DNA of 28,456 bases from a virus. The notes beneath the pieces were generated by a model. That model was not told the DNA's origin. It ran no database searches and worked only from the letters and a program-made list of their open reading frames with translations. The position numbers were made by a program, and so were the translations under genes. Where the stretch lies: IMG/VR virus record IMGVR_UViG_3300011969_000004, positions 1-28,456 of that record; one strand, written 5' to 3'. Shown in pieces: positions 22,926 to 27,739 of the stretch (positions are counted from its first letter, which is position 1; each line of letters starts with the position of its first letter).

Positions 22926-22950
22926 TCCCCCAAGTAAGCAATTTGGGGGA
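22926..22950 (-). terminator. GC hairpin between GNAT-like gene and integrase
   Basis: Perfect 8-bp inverted repeat tcccccaa / ttggggga (22926-22933, 22943-22950), extendable by two pairs. It is downstream of the 23027 stop. It would stop the upstream minus-strand operon before the integrase promoter. The run TTT follows it only on the plus strand. Confidence 0.6.
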
Positions 22951-23026
22951 TTTCTATCGGACATTTTGGAGGTGTTTTACGGTTTGCTGGAGGCCTTGAT
23001 GTGGACTGTGGGTTCCGGTTCGGCTC

Positions 23027-23461
23027 TCAGAACAGGGCTGCTTGATCCTCGGAGGCTACTGCCCTCGCTTCGCGTGTGCGTGGTTGTAGCCGTGCTTGCC
23101 GTTGCTGGAACTCCTTGCGGGCCATCCCGGCGACCCAGGCTTTGCCGTCAGGGAACTGGATGTCACTGTGCTTCGGCGGGTTGACCCCCCGGGTTCTCTG
23201 GGCGGTTGACTGGGCCTCATTCCATAACTGCGTGGCGACACCCTGTCGGCGGTAGTTCCGGTCGACGTTGATGTCCTCGACCCGGCCGCTCCACGGGTGC
23301 CACTCGATGCTCCCGACCGATTTCCCATCAGGGCTCACGGCGTTGAGCCGGTGCCGGGAGTCGGTTACCGGCACGCCATCGCGGAGGTCAGCCAGAGCCC
23401 TCGCGGGCTTGGCGGGCGTGAACTTGAACTGAAGGTCACTCAGGTGGTCGACGGCGCTCAT
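23027..23461 (-). CDS. GNAT-like acetyltransferase-fold protein
   Basis: 144 aa, ATG 23461 overlapping the upstream stop (TGATG). Residues 45-85 give the GNAT core: VGSIEWHPWSGRVEDINVDR, then NYRRQGVATQLWNEAQ. The RRQGVA part is the acetyl-CoA pyrophosphate-binding loop of GNAT motif A. The usual later strands are short. The C-terminal 45 residues are basic and polar (ARKEFQQRQARLQPRTREAR). GNAT enzymes transfer acetyl groups to small molecules or proteins; the target is unknown. It is translationally coupled to the ParB-like gene, so the two may act together. Confidence 0.7.
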   Translation of the reverse strand: MSAVDHLSDLQFKFTPAKPARALADLRDGVPVTDSRHRLNAVSPDGKSVGSIEWHPWSGRVEDINVDRNYRRQGVATQLWNEAQSTAQRTRGVNPPKHSDIQFPDGKAWVAGMARKEFQQRQARLQPRTREARAVASEDQAALF

Positions 23462-24030
23462 CAGTGCCCCAGCAGTCCCATGATCTCGTTGACCTGATGG
23501 TCCTTGAACTGGTCGGCCGACAGAGGTGCCCGCTCGTTATGCTCACCGAAAAGGTACTTCGGGTGGAGGTCCGAGGGGATGTACCCAGCCTTCGCGTCTT
23601 CCGGAGGAACCCCGGGAATCGGGTCATGCCGCTCTATGTGTCCACCGGTTCCCTCCTCCATTCGGGATCTAGGTCCGTAGTCGGAGCGGATCACCCGGGC
23701 TGGTACATGGGAGACACCCTCTTCGATCGCAGCCTGCAGACGGTGGTTTCCCTCGCCGAGGTATGCCCAGTTGGTCTTGTTGCTGTACTCAATCTGGACC
23801 GGCTCGGTGATCCCTTTTCCAGACCTGATGTCAGCGCGGATGGAGTCGATGGCCCCACGAGAACCTCCTGCGTCCTGGCGGGGGTCAGCGCGGTCATACT
23901 CCCTAAGTGTCTTCAGGTGCTCCGTGGGGACCATCCCGACGACAGAATGCTCGGGGCCGATGCCACCCATGCCACCGTCACGGTAGGGGTGGACATTGGG
24001 GCCAGGAAGATGCACGGGGTAAACGGTCAT
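23461..24030 (-). CDS. ParB-like domain protein
   Basis: 189 aa, ATG 24030 overlapping the previous stop (ATGA). The key segment is DRADPRQDAGGSRGAIDSIR, then GITEPVQIEYSNKTNWAYLG, then EGNHRLQAAIEEGVSHVPAR. The GEGNHR box with the following helix and strand is the ParB/sulfiredoxin-type signature. The C-terminus is polar with several His residues (HIERHDPIPGVPPEDAKAG). Start and stop overlap its neighbours, so the four genes from 24386 to 23027 form one unit. The activity is not predictable from the motif alone. Confidence 0.72.
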   Translation of the reverse strand: MTVYPVHLPGPNVHPYRDGGMGGIGPEHSVVGMVPTEHLKTLREYDRADPRQDAGGSRGAIDSIRADIRSGKGITEPVQIEYSNKTNWAYLGEGNHRLQAAIEEGVSHVPARVIRSDYGPRSRMEEGTGGHIERHDPIPGVPPEDAKAGYIPSDLHPKYLFGEHNERAPLSADQFKDHQVNEIMGLLGH

Positions 24031-24224
24031 GTCAAGTTGTTCGGGTTAGTCGACGCGCGCGCCGCTTGGTGTCGAGCCTCACGGTTCGTCTTCGCCTGCT
24101 CTGCGGCGTTATCCCCGTTGGCAGTCTTGGGGTTCATGCTCTTGTAACCAGTGATTCCGAAGTACGCCGCAGCAGAAGCAGTAGGAACGGCCAGAAGAAG
24201 GGGCAGTACTTCGTGTACAGGCAT
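24027..24224 (-). CDS. Small membrane protein
   Basis: 65 aa, ATG 24224 with AGGAGA 6 bases upstream, 9 bases after the zinc-ribbon gene stop. Residues 4-26 form one hydrophobic span (HEVLPLLLAVPTASAAAYFG). A polar, Asn/Ala-rich tail follows (NGDNAAEQAKTNREARHQAA). The stop overlaps the next start. The function is unknown. Confidence 0.65.
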   Translation of the reverse strand: MPVHEVLPLLLAVPTASAAAYFGITGYKSMNPKTANGDNAAEQAKTNREARHQAARASTNPNNLT

Positions 24225-24233
24225 ATTGCTCTC

Positions 24234-24386
24234 CTACTTTGCGGCCCGAAAGTTACCGGGAAGGGTGAGGGACACTGTCTTCATCTTCTCCACGAAGGAC
24301 AGCCCGCAGGCGCAGCCGATGCCTTCTATGCGACCACAGTCCTTGCAGTACTTGACCTTCTCTTTAGTTTCGACGAGGTTAGACAC
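24234..24386 (-). CDS. Small zinc-ribbon protein behind an RBS hairpin
   Basis: 50 aa from GTG 24386 with AGGAG 7 bases upstream. Two Cys pairs, CKDCG (residues 14-18) and CACG (about 25-28), form a compact zinc ribbon; the C-terminus is basic (EKMKTVSLTLPGNFRAAK). It is the first gene of the operon running to 23027. Its ribosome site lies inside the 3' arm of a perfect 12-bp hairpin (24391-24434), so translation or transcription is probably conditional. The function is unknown; nucleic-acid binding is possible. Confidence 0.72.
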   Translation of the reverse strand: MSNLVETKEKVKYCKDCGRIEGIGCACGLSFVEKMKTVSLTLPGNFRAAK

Positions 24387-24390
24387 AAAT

Positions 24391-24434
24391 GGCTCCTGAG
24401 AACGTGGTCACTATCAACCAGTTTCTCAGGAGCC
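24391..24434 (-). promoter_or_regulatory. Perfect 12-bp hairpin covering the RBS of the zinc-ribbon gene
   Basis: ggctcctgagaa (24391-24402) pairs with ttctcaggagcc (24423-24434) across a 20-base loop. On the minus-strand RNA the AGGAG ribosome site of the 24386 gene is in the 3' arm, 4 bases before the GTG. It could act as a translational switch or, without U-tract, as a terminator with read-through. Confidence 0.6.
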
Positions 24435-24858
24435 GAGTGCTCGTTGTGAGCCTGACACACATCGAGGGTACTGCATCAGCAGGTGCCAACCTACTACGTG
24501 TTCGATAGCCGAGGACTCCCACCTCGGATTACTCCTCCCATGAGGAGCGTGCTTGATCAGGGTTCAGCAAGTCTCTGTTACTTCGGTTGCAACCGTGCCC
24601 AGAGATATGTTCCCGTTGCTGGTCCTGTAGTTCAGCCCAGCGTTTTACACCACTATCGAATTCTTCGGGAGACGCTGGGCCACGGGATCCGGTTTCCCGA
24701 TGCACGGGGGATCCTTGTCGGCTGCACCCTATCGCAAGGCAACAGTCCAGTGGGCGACATCCCAGCGTCTCCTGCTTAATCCCCCCGATCCTGGCCGGTC
24801 CTGGCGAAACGTCCAATAACGCCTTGTTCGGCAGAATCGGGGGAAGTTCTGTAAGTCT
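24435..24858 (-). other. Gene-free, hairpin-rich stretch; candidate structured RNA
   Basis: No convincing gene was found on either strand; the open frames have poor composition and no ribosome sites. Several perfect inverted repeats are present: 24509-24514/24522-24527 (6 bp), 24532-24537/24542-24547 (6 bp, 4-base loop) and a 12-bp palindrome at 24583-24594. Larger ones are 24668-24679/24761-24772 (12 bp, 81-base loop) and 24782-24789/24836-24843 (8 bp, branched interior). It lies between tRNA-Phe and the zinc-ribbon operon on the same strand, so it may be transcribed with them. Confidence 0.45.
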
Positions 24859-24902
24859 AATAGTTCGGTAAACAGCGAAAGTACTAGGTTTCCCGAACTA
24901 TT
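24859..24902 (-). terminator. 10-bp hairpin directly after tRNA-Phe
   Basis: aatagttcgg (24859-24868) pairs with ccgaactatt (24893-24902). The upstream arm begins at the last base of the tRNA CCA end. It could be a terminator or a processing stem for the 3' end of the tRNA. Confidence 0.6.
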
Positions 24903-24977
24903 GGCTCTCTTGGTGGGACTCGAACCCACGTCCTCCCCCAGTTCATGAGGGCGCTTTTCCTATTACGCTACAAGAAA
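24902..24977 (-). tRNA. tRNA-Phe (GAA), unusual anticodon loop
   Basis: 76 bases including an encoded CCA. Acceptor TTTCTTG/CAAGAGA pairs fully (one G-T). Canonical T8, A14, G18G19, T33, TTCGAGT loop and five-base variable region are present. The T stem is GTGGG/CCCAC and the anticodon stem CCCTC/GGGGG. The loop ATGAACT gives anticodon GAA. Odd points are a mismatch in the D stem (G12-A23), C at position 37 and discriminator G73, where Phe tRNAs usually have A73. The tRNA is certain, its amino-acid identity less so. Confidence 0.85.
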
Positions 24978-25261
24978 ACACTGGAATTATCGTGTCCAGC
25001 AAACGCACACCATTGATCGCCCGATACTGCCTCGCGCTGCCACAGAGTTAGGTACCTATCTGCATACCGCGTCGGGTTGGAGATCGTGTGGTTCTCCTCT
25101 GGTTAATTGCGGTGGGCCCAAGCCATGTAGGTGGCCCCGGCATGCAACGGGGCCGCGCCTGAACCTCTACCCTCCGGTCCGAGTACACTGCAGTGCCTCA
25201 GACTTTCAACGGGATTCCTATCGCACCGGATGCCTCCAATGCGGACCGCAAACTTGTGGGG
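24978..25261. other. Gene-free stretch between tRNA-Phe and the 60-aa gene
   Basis: I see no gene here. A minus-strand frame with AGAGGAG but only an ATC start (25084 to 24968) is not accepted. A 7-bp hairpin ggccccg/cggggcc (25133-25139/25148-25154) could be a terminator for the 60-aa gene. No tRNA T-arm is visible. Confidence 0.5.
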
Positions 25262-25444
25262 TTAGGTGGGAAGTTTCTTGATGTAGAGGACGTGCTCCCG
25301 GGGGATCACGAACACTGTCTGGTTGTCCTTGGAGAACTCCAAGAAGCCCGTCTGGGCGCTGAACACGGGAGGAGCGTCTGCCACTACGTTCGTGGCGCTG
25401 TCTCGGGTTGTCTGAATGTGCCAGGAGGAGGAGGAGGAAGCCAT
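25262..25444 (-). CDS. Small unknown protein
   Basis: 60 aa, ATG 25444 with AAAGG 8 bases upstream. It starts with a Ser run (MASSSSSWHIQ, from a TCC/TCT repeat) and continues VVADAPPVFSAQTGFLEFSK, then QTVFVIPREHVLYIKKLP. The second half looks like a compact beta fold. It lies between tmRNA and tRNA-Phe, so it is likely on the same transcript as these RNAs. No family was recognised. Confidence 0.65.
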   Translation of the reverse strand: MASSSSSWHIQTTRDSATNVVADAPPVFSAQTGFLEFSKDNQTVFVIPREHVLYIKKLPT

Positions 25445-25543
25445 GGTGTTGCCTTTCTGGAGGAGGGGGAGGAACTATTTGGGTGCAGGCGGGGAGTGTA
25501 TGCCCCTCTTACGCCGACGACTCCCTGTCACCGGACCTGTCCG

Positions 25544-25918
25544 TGGAGGTGGCGGGAATTGAACCCGCGTCCTTCGGTGATCTGATCTTGAACGTACAAC
25601 CATTCTGCTCACGTGGCAGTCCGTACCGCTGGTTGCCGGTCTCTCCCGGCTGCCGTCCCTTCATCTTTCAGGGATCTCGGAGGAAGTTCTGTTGCCCCGC
25701 AATTATCCTCAGTGCGGCTCCGTGGCCTCTCGGCTCGGTGGTTTGCCTGCTAAGACTCTAGGTCAGACGGACACGAGTGAACGTGCCGTGCTGAACTGCG
25801 AGAGGTAGTCGACGGGTTCTACGTTGCCAGTTATTGGCGTTGGGTGTTTTCAAGTCACTACCCATGACCGGTTGCTTCTCAATCATCACGGAGCCGAAGT
25901 CGAAACCAAGGCACCCCC
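25544..25918 (-). ncRNA. ssrA: tmRNA with a phage-type tag reading frame
   Basis: 375 bases. The 5' end GGGGGTG pairs with CACCTCC at the 3' end, followed by A73; G3-T70 is the alanine identity wobble. The signature GGTTTCGACTTCG follows the 5' arm, as in actinobacteria. The 3' part has a T arm GCGGG-TTCAATT-CCCGC. No CCA is encoded. The tag frame probably resumes at GCC 25838 (ANNWQRRTRR...) and stops at TAG 25758-25760: 26 residues, containing LPLAV internally and ending VRLT, without the usual C-terminal LAA. tmRNA rescues stalled ribosomes with SmpB. The class is sure; the tag frame is inferred. Confidence 0.93.
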
Positions 25919-26022
25919 GAGATGAGCAGTTAGACGCATGCTCAGGCCGCGAATCACGCCGGGAGGAGAGTCTAGGCAAAGCCGAAGCCCGGTTGTCTCT
26001 TGTCATCATTGTGATTGTCGCG

Positions 26023-26094
26023 CTGACCTACTAGGACTCGAACCTAGATCGCCGGATTAACAGTCCGGAGTCTTACCAGTTAGACGACGAGTCA
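26023..26094 (-). tRNA. tRNA-Asn (GTT)
   Basis: 72 bases to the discriminator G; no CCA encoded. The anticodon stem CCGGA/TCCGG carries loop CTGTTAA with anticodon GTT. D stem GTCT/AGAC and T arm CTAGG-TTCGAGT-CCTAG are perfect, and G73 fits Asn. The acceptor stem is weak at its lower end (T-G, C-A, G-T). It is the first RNA of the operon that continues into the tmRNA. Confidence 0.9.
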
Positions 26095-26106
26095 TTGTGA
26101 CGGTGC

Positions 26107-26239
26107 GCCCTCGGGTCTGCCCGCCGAAGCGGCACCAGACTTAGCCTGATGAACCAGTTGACCCGAGGGCACAGTTCCGGCTTTTGGCCGGACATCTTCC
26201 GCTGTTCACTTATCAAAGTCGAGCCCGGTTCTTGGCCGG
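26107..26239 (-). other. Structured leader of the tRNA/tmRNA operon
   Basis: About 150 bases separate the promoter from tRNA-Asn. They contain an 11-bp perfect stem (26107-26117/26160-26170) and two near-identical 15-base hairpin elements, CCGGCTTTTGGCCGG (26177-26191) and CCGGTTCTTGGCCGG (26225-26239). No reading frame with a good start was seen. They may serve processing, antitermination or protein binding. Confidence 0.45.
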
Positions 26240-26254
26240 ATGCCGACAAGAGAA

Positions 26255-26283
26255 ACCATACAGGAGGATACGGTTCAACGCAA
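26255..26283 (-). promoter_or_regulatory. Promoter for the tRNA/tmRNA operon
   Basis: On the minus strand TTGCGT (26283-26278), 17-base spacer beginning TGAACCG, TATGGT (26260-26255). The box layout and the GAACCG in the spacer match the other promoters of this class in the window. Confidence 0.55.
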
Positions 26284-26304
26284 CCGGTAGGCTCCGTGCG
26301 GCCC

Positions 26305-26328
26305 CCACAAGGTATGGACTTGGTCAAG
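26305..26328 (-). repeat. 24-base element, copy 1 (upstream of tRNA/tmRNA promoter)
   Basis: Matches 27711-27734 in 22 of 24 positions in the same orientation. It lies 21 bases upstream of the -35 box of the RNA operon promoter. Copy 2 also lies just upstream of a promoter, so it may be a regulator-binding site. Confidence 0.6.
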
Positions 26329-26339
26329 AAATACTCCGT

Positions 26340-26370
26340 TTGATGTAGGCCTGACGTAGGGCTGACGTAG
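26340..26370 (-). repeat. Three 9-base repeats phased at 11 bp
   Basis: TTGATGTAG (26340-26348), CTGACGTAG (26351-26359) and CTGACGTAG (26362-26370) are spaced exactly 11 bp apart, one helical turn. They sit upstream of the 24-base element and the RNA operon promoter. This is typical of tandem binding sites on one DNA face. Confidence 0.65.
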
Positions 26371-26451
26371 CCTGCCAAGGCAGCCCTCGATTCGGTCCTC
26401 AATCAAGACCCGAGCGCCCTTAACCGACGTGGGTCTGCAGGGGTGACTGAG

Positions 26452-26736
26452 ATGGCTGTGGATGCAACACATGCTCCGGACGCGGATGCGGATGACGCGG
26501 AACTGGACCGAAGGACGAACGAGTTCCTGCGTTTCGTGGTGGACAGGGGGCTCGTGGATCTCTACGTGGATGAGGACGGGGAGTTCGAGTTCACCCCCAC
26601 ACGGAGAAAGGACACTGATGGTCCTCTGAGGGACCATCAGTGTCCTCCTATCCTGGCGTATGCACAGAGGCACATGATTCCGCTGTGCGCGGTGCTTGTT
26701 GCCCTGTATTCCCTGGTTGCCCGGAGAACTTCTTGA
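26452..26736 (+). CDS. Small acidic protein, overlapped by a strong hairpin
   Basis: 94 aa from ATG 26452 with GGGGTGA 6 bases upstream (a GTG three codons earlier has no room for a site). Residues 1-50 are acidic (AVDATHAPDADADDAELDRR, then FLRFVVDRGLVDLYVDEDGE). Residues 70-90 are hydrophobic (HMIPLCAVLVALYSLVA), a possible membrane span. Codons around residues 53-65 form a 16-bp perfect hairpin that probably ends the opposing Lsr2-like message. The frame stays open through the hairpin, so the C-terminal part may be real. It is a single plus-strand gene among minus-strand genes. Confidence 0.5.
   Translation: MAVDATHAPDADADDAELDRRTNEFLRFVVDRGLVDLYVDEDGEFEFTPTRRKDTDGPLRDHQCPPILAYAQRHMIPLCAVLVALYSLVARRTS
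26609..26646 (-). terminator. 16-bp perfect hairpin terminator
   Basis: aggacactgatggtcc (26609-26624) pairs with ggaccatcagtgtcct (26631-26646), loop of 6. On the minus strand it is followed by TTTCTCC. It lies downstream of the Lsr2-like gene stop (26756) and inside the opposing plus-strand frame. Confidence 0.75.
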
Positions 26737-26755
26737 GTTCCTCCCGCTTCGAGGG

Positions 26756-27133
26756 TTACCGGCGCCCCTTGAGGGCCATGAACTCCTGGATGACCGCGTT
26801 CGGGAGGCGCCCACCGGACGAAACCTCTCGGCCCTGCTCCTTCATCCACTTACGCACATCCTGTGAGGTGAAGGAGCGCCCACCCGTGCCCCTCAGAACC
26901 ATGCGCCCCCGTGAGTTGAGTGAGGTGATCGCGCGGCTACGCCGTCCCACCTCTACGAACTGGGCCAGGGCATCCACCAGCGCCTGCCGGTGCTCGCTGC
27001 ACAGATCAGCCGAGTATGAGTCCGGGGCGAGAGCGAACTCCGTCTCGTTGTTTCCCGGAACGGACTGTCCGCAGGCTTTTTCATTGCGGGCGGTACGTAT
27101 CTTGAAATCACACCGCTTCTCGATGATGTCCAT
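26756..27133 (-). CDS. Lsr2-like nucleoid-associated protein with an N-terminal zinc-finger-type motif
   Basis: 125 aa, ATG 27133 with AAGGAG 8 bases upstream. The middle (ETEFALAPDSYSADLCSEHR, then QALVDALAQFVEVGRRSR) resembles the Lsr2 dimerisation half. The C-terminus (TSQDVRKWMKEQGREVSSGG, then RLPNAVIQEFMALKG) matches the Lsr2 DNA-binding domain, in which a short Gly-Arg loop enters the minor groove of AT-rich DNA. Cys8, Cys21, Cys45 and His48 could hold zinc. Phage Lsr2-like proteins may silence genes, counter host Lsr2 or act in lysogeny. It has its own promoter at 27178-27206 and a strong terminator. Confidence 0.8.
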   Translation of the reverse strand: MDIIEKRCDFKIRTARNEKACGQSVPGNNETEFALAPDSYSADLCSEHRQALVDALAQFVEVGRRSRAITSLNSRGRMVLRGTGGRSFTSQDVRKWMKEQGREVSSGGRLPNAVIQEFMALKGRR

Positions 27134-27165
27134 GCTGGCTTCTCCTTGTAGTCGCTAGGGAGTAC

Positions 27166-27255
27166 TTACCAACACCAACAGTAGAACCTTAAACCGGTTC
27201 CGTCAAGAGGTTTCCGGATTTCCGATTTGAGGTGCCCCATGATATGAACCACCAT
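27166..27255 (-). CDS. Possible 29-codon small gene
   Basis: ATG 27255 has GAGGA 7 bases upstream; the frame reads MVVHIMGHLKSEIRKPLDG and ends FYCWCW. It overlaps the promoter of the Lsr2-like gene. The start context is good, but length and overlap make it doubtful. It may be a leader peptide or chance. Confidence 0.25.
   Translation of the reverse strand: MVVHIMGHLKSEIRKPLDGTGLRFYCWCW
27178..27206 (-). promoter_or_regulatory. Promoter for the Lsr2-like gene
   Basis: On the minus strand TTGACG (27206-27201), 17-base spacer beginning GAACCGG, TACTGT (27183-27178). The start codon lies 45 bases downstream of the -10 box with a good ribosome site. Confidence 0.7.
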
Positions 27256-27282
27256 GCTAGTCCTCTTCAGGAGGAGAGTGGG

Positions 27283-27514
27283 TCAGCCCTCTTCGGCTGC
27301 TTCCTTGAAGTCGTATAGTGCGTTCAGGGTCGCGCGTCCCCACTCGTCGACAACAGTGAGCAGCGACGTCGGCACGAAGGGCGTCCACCGACTCGTGGTC
27401 GTTGAATGAGTGGTGTCCGTTGGGCACTTCCGTATCGTGTGTGTAGCCGAACGTGAAGGTGATGCCCGTTCCTTGCGCGTTAACCAGCGTCAGGGAGGAG
27501 TCGAAGAGGAGCAC
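27283..27514 (-). pseudogene. Small protein gene with an apparent frameshift
   Basis: Frame 1 starts at GTG 27514 with GAGGA 6 bases upstream: LLFDSSLTLVNAQGTGITFT, then FGYTHDTEVPNGHHSFNDHE and SVDALRADV (residue 50). It then degrades to HCCRRVGTRDPERT and runs to a stop at 27257. From 27363 another frame, shifted +1 (or -2), gives LLTVVDEWGRATLNALYDFK, then EAAEEG and a stop at 27283-27285. Joined, they form a natural 76-aa protein with a beta region and an amphipathic C-terminal helix. The gene is therefore either mutated, mis-sequenced by one base or frameshifted on purpose. The family was not recognised. It is cotranscribed with the 47-aa gene upstream. Confidence 0.6.
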
Positions 27515-27623
27515 CCGCGTCCTCGGAGCCGGTTCGGACGGATGCGGTGGAAGCCGCTGCGCTCTCTGTGAGGCCGGACAGGAAGTGCTTCTCGCTGAAG
27601 GTACTGTCTTCAAGTGTGGCCAT
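27480..27623 (-). CDS. Very small protein, first gene of its operon
   Basis: 47 aa from ATG 27623 with GGAAGAAG 8 bases upstream, about 40 bases after the predicted start of transcription. It reads MATLEDSTFSEKHFLSGLTE, then Ala/Ser/Thr-rich sequence and LRLLPDAG. Its last 12 codons overlap the next gene start. An ATG at 27640 in another frame gives a Pro/Arg/Ser-rich product and is rejected. The function is unknown. Confidence 0.55.
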   Translation of the reverse strand: MATLEDSTFSEKHFLSGLTESAAASTASVRTGSEDAGAPLRLLPDAG

Positions 27624-27668
27624 TTCGCTGCTTCTTCCATTTTGCTGGGGTTCAGGTGTGTACGAACT

Positions 27669-27697
27669 ACGGTATCTAGTCAATCGGTTCTGGTCAA
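27669..27697 (-). promoter_or_regulatory. Promoter for the 27.5-kb operon
   Basis: On the minus strand TTGACC (27697-27692), 17-base spacer beginning AGAACCG, TACCGT (27674-27669). A 24-base repeat element lies 13 bases upstream. Confidence 0.7.
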
Positions 27698-27710
27698 CCG
27701 TAACTAGGTG

Positions 27711-27734
27711 CCACAAGGTATGGTCTTGGTAAAG
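27711..27734 (-). repeat. 24-base element, copy 2 (upstream of the 27.5-kb promoter)
   Basis: Matches 26305-26328 in 22 of 24 positions. It stands 13 bases upstream of the -35 box and just past the stop of the 27740 gene. Spacing to the promoter differs by 8 bases from copy 1. Confidence 0.6.
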
Positions 27735-27739
27735 TTCTG

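Noticed and set aside
24529-24816. 95-codon minus-strand frame in the hairpin-rich stretch
   Set aside because: The composition is poor, there is no ribosome site, and it crosses several perfect inverted repeats that explain the region better as structured RNA.
24968-25084. 38-codon minus-strand frame with AGAGGAG but ATC as first codon
   Set aside because: There is no standard start codon and it ends inside the tRNA-Phe gene; codon use is not distinctive.
25193-25585. 130-codon plus-strand frame
   Set aside because: It is opposite the 60-aa gene and the 3' end of the tmRNA, with no ribosome site.
26073-26402. 109-codon minus-strand frame over tRNA-Asn and its leader
   Set aside because: It overlaps a secure tRNA, the promoter and repeats; the product is not protein-like.
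26275-26814. 179-codon minus-strand frame
   Set aside because: It crosses the terminator, the promoter and the end of the Lsr2-like gene, and its product is Arg/Pro/Ser/His-rich noise.
27515-27640. ATG 27640 as start for the frame ending at 27257
   Set aside because: The first 42 codons are Pro/Arg/Ser-rich while another frame is coding there; GTG 27514 has a good ribosome site.
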